DNA from: Streptosporangium lutulentum
GTDB taxonomy: Bacteria > Actinomycetota > Actinomycetes > Streptosporangiales > Streptosporangiaceae
Length of the DNA stretch: 64,000 nucleotides
Reading direction: 5' to 3'
NCBI RefSeq assembly: GCF_030811455.1
Contig: NZ_JAUSQU010000001.1
Coordinates: 3,782,001 to 3,846,000, forward strand
Every line of letters starts with the position of its first letter. The first letter of the stretch is position 1. This document shows, piece by piece, positions 61,989-64,000 of this stretch. The translations under genes were made by a program, and so were the position numbers. The notes beneath the pieces were generated by a model. That model was not told the origin of the DNA. It saw only the letters and a list, made by a program, of their open reading frames with translations, and ran no database searches.

Positions 61989-64000
61989 GTGTCCTCTTCC
62001 CCAGCACATGTAACGCTCCACGACACCATCCAGGCTCGGCTGGCCGAGTCCGGGCTCCCGGCTGAGGCTAAGGACGCGGTGCTGTCGGCCCTCGGCGAGC
62101 CCCCACCGACGGCATCCGGCTCCCCCACCGGGATCTACCTGCGTGCGATCACCGTCGCGGGTTTCCGGGGCATCGGCCGATCGGCCCGGCTCCAGCTCCC
62201 CCAGGGCAATGGGCTCGTCGTTGTCATCGGGCGCAACGGCTCGGGCAAGTCCAGCTTCGCCGAAGCCGCCGAGATGGCCCTGACCGGCCAGAACTCGCGC
62301 TGGAACGCCAAGTCACAGATCTGGACGAGCAGCTTCAAGAACCTCCACAGCCAGGCGAACCCCGAGATCGAGGTGGAGCTGCTGGTCTCGGGTGAGGACC
62401 GGCCCACTATGGTCCGCCGGGAATGGACCGGCACCAAAGTAGAGGACTCGGCTGCGGTCGTGCGTCGCTCCGGGCAGGGGCCCGCCCCGCTGAGCACGCT
62501 GAACCTGGCTCACGCGCTGACGGCCTACCGCCCGTTCCTGCCCTACGCGGAGCTGGGCAACGCTCTGGACAAGCCGTCCGACCTGTATGACAAGGTCTCC
62601 GGAATCCTCGGGCTGGGTTCGCTCTCCGAAGCGTGCAAGACGCTCCGCGACCAGAAGAACGCCTTCGGCAAGGAGGTGGTGGCCTCTCGTCAGGCTCTCG
62701 TCCCCCTACTCAGCGGGCTGGCCCCCATCGACGACCCCAGGGCGCGTGCCGCCTATGCCGAGCTGAGCAAGAGCAACCCCGACCTCTCCGTGGTGGAGAA
62801 GCTCGCCATCGGTGACGGAGCGCATGCGGAGCTGCGGGCCCTTCGCCGTATGGCGGAGTTGGCGGGGCCCGAGCCGCAGTCCGTACGAGACGCGGCGGAG
62901 CGGGTGCGTGCGGCCGCGCGCACCCTGGAGGAGGTTCGGCGTGGTTCGGCGGAGGATGCTCGTGAGCGTGCCGAGCTGCTTGACCTGGCGCTCGCGCATC
63001 ACCGGAGGCATCAGAACGACCAGGCCTGCCCGGTCTGCGAGACGCAGGGGCGCCTCGACGAGGCCTGGGCCGTACGCGCGCAGGCGGAGGTTACCCGGTT
63101 GCGCCGGGAGGCCGCCTCCGCCGATGCCGCCCGGGTCGAGTCGCGGTCCGCCTGGGCCGCGGCGCATCGGCTGATCGGCGATTCACCCGCGGGGCTGCCG
63201 GATTCACTCACGGCGTCCTGGCGGCAGTGGCAGGCCTGCCGGGAAGGCGAGGATGTCCAGCGGTTCGTGGAGGTCGGCCTGCGGCTGGCGGAGGAGTGCC
63301 GGCTGAGCAGGGACGAGGCCGTCAAGCGCCTCGCCGACCAGGACGACCGGTGGAGCGAGCTCGCCGGGGCCGTGACGGCGTGGTGCCGGGAGGCGCGCGG
63401 GGCCGCCGAGGCCAAGATCCGGCTGCCGCTGGTCAAGGCCGCCGACGAGTGGCTTCACGAGGTTCACGACGACCTCCGTACGGCCCGCATGTCGGCGCAG
63501 GGGCAGGATGCCCGGATGTACTGGGCGATCATGCGCCAGCAGAGCAACGTCAGCCTGGGCGAGATCCGGCTGGCGGGCAACCGTACCCAGCGCAAGGTCG
63601 AACTCGACGTGACGGTGGACGAGGTGTCGGGGGCGGCTCTCGGCGTGATGAGCCAGGGAGAGCTGCACGCGCTGGCGCTCTCGCTGTTCCTGCCCCGGGC
63701 GCTGGCGAAGGAGAGCCCCTTCCGGTTCCTGGTCATCGACGATCCGGTGCAGTCGATGGACCCGAGCAAGGTCGACGGCCTGGCCCAGGTCCTGGAGGCG
63801 GTGGCGGAGTTCCGGCAGGTGGTCGTGTTCACCCATGACACCCGCCTGAGGGAGGCGATCCACCGCCTGCGCATCCAGGCGACGATCCTGGAGGTGCGGC
63901 GCAAGGAGCGCTCCCAGGTCGAGGTGGAGGTCTCCGACGATCCGGTTGAGCGGGCGTTGAAGGACGCCCGCTCCGTCCTCGCCGATCCAGGGCTCCCCGC
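61989..64000 (+). CDS. SMC/RecF-like AAA ATPase with zinc-hook-like CxxC, 3' end outside the window
   Basis: At least 670 residues. GTG start (VSSSPAHVTLHDTI) has AGGAGA 5 nt upstream; an ATG 66 bp earlier is in frame but less well placed. After a ~45-residue helical start comes the ABC-type head: VAGFRGIGRSARLQLP and GRNGSGKSSF (Walker A, 81-88). The coiled middle has CPVC near residue 346, the spacing of a Rad50/SbcC zinc hook but with a short arm. The C-terminal head has the signature MSQGELHALALSLFLPRA, near 555, and the Walker B LVIDDPVQSMD near 580, then VVVFTHDTRLREAI. Small SMC-like ATPases of this kind head defence operons (Lamassu-type) or DNA-repair pairs. The partner would lie beyond 64 kb. 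Confidence 0.85.
   Translation, partial: MSSSPAHVTLHDTIQARLAESGLPAEAKDAVLSALGEPPPTASGSPTGIYLRAITVAGFRGIGRSARLQLPQGNGLVVVIGRNGSGKSSFAEAAEMALTGQNSRWNAKSQIWTSSFKNLHSQANPEIEVELLVSGEDRPTMVRREWTGTKVEDSAAVVRRSGQGPAPLSTLNLAHALTAYRPFLPYAELGNALDKPSDLYDKVSGILGLGSLSEACKTLRDQKNAFGKEVVASRQALVPLLSGLAPIDDPRARAAYAELSKSNPDLSVVEKLAIGDGAHAELRALRRMAELAGPEPQSVRDAAERVRAAARTLEEVRRGSAEDARERAELLDLALAHHRRHQNDQACPVCETQGRLDEAWAVRAQAEVTRLRREAASADAARVESRSAWAAAHRLIGDSPAGLPDSLTASWRQWQACREGEDVQRFVEVGLRLAEECRLSRDEAVKRLADQDDRWSELAGAVTAWCREARGAAEAKIRLPLVKAADEWLHEVHDDLRTARMSAQGQDARMYWAIMRQQSNVSLGEIRLAGNRTQRKVELDVTVDEVSGAALGVMSQGELHALALSLFLPRALAKESPFRFLVIDDPVQSMDPSKVDGLAQVLEAVAEFRQVVVFTHDTRLREAIHRLRIQATILEVRRKERSQVEVEVSDDPVERALKDARSVLADPGLP

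Overview
The window is high-GC DNA (roughly 70 %) with short gaps, many GTG starts and many 4-8 bp start/stop overlaps (ATGA, GTGA, TGATG). An F420-dependent oxidoreductase, a DUF4132 protein, Ser/Thr kinases and IS21 support an actinomycete. The style suggests Streptosporangiaceae (Streptosporangium/Nonomuraea-like), but that placement is inference. I saw no rRNA, tRNA or CRISPR array.

Bases 1-20.5 kb look like ordinary chromosome. They hold a 5'-truncated luciferase-like oxidoreductase divergent from a MarR regulator; a five-gene DUF4129 / membrane / MoxR / DUF58 / membrane operon; a secreted CocE/NonD-type X-Pro peptidase; an unknown 510-aa protein coupled to a NUDIX hydrolase; a membrane acyltransferase; two tandem RlaP-type nucleotidyltransferases, the second apparently internally deleted; a DUF4132 protein; an MBL hydrolase; an HTH-PNPOx fusion; a thiamine-binding-type protein; and endonuclease V coupled to an ankyrin protein.

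Bases 20.5-32 kb form one minus-strand operon. A complete type I restriction-modification system (hsdM, hsdS, hsdR) continues without a real gap into a YgjP-type zinc metallopeptidase, a second HTH / N6-adenine methylase, a soluble TPR Ser/Thr kinase and a small HicB-like protein.

Bases 32.5-41 kb hold a HAD phosphatase divergent from an XRE regulator. An intact IS21 element follows (two genes, terminal inverted repeats, 5-bp target duplication). Next comes a compact candidate RiPP cluster: two tiny genes, a radical SAM/SPASM maturase, a 43-aa Cys-containing precursor and an APH-like kinase. A plasmid-type winged-helix protein closes the segment.

Bases 41-60.7 kb are minus-strand and appear to be defence genes. 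The first block, a DUF262 / DUF3696-ATPase / unknown triad, is followed by five genes: a 2030-aa AAA protein, a coiled-coil beta-CASP metallo-beta-lactamase nuclease, two unrecognised proteins and a 1707-aa DUF1998 helicase. I could not match this five-gene combination to any described system. A consensus-like promoter precedes it and an 86-bp long-arm inverted repeat sits inside it. This is the best candidate for an undescribed system. The right edge carries a decayed kinase-WD40 pseudogene and the start of an SMC/RecF-like ATPase that runs off the window.
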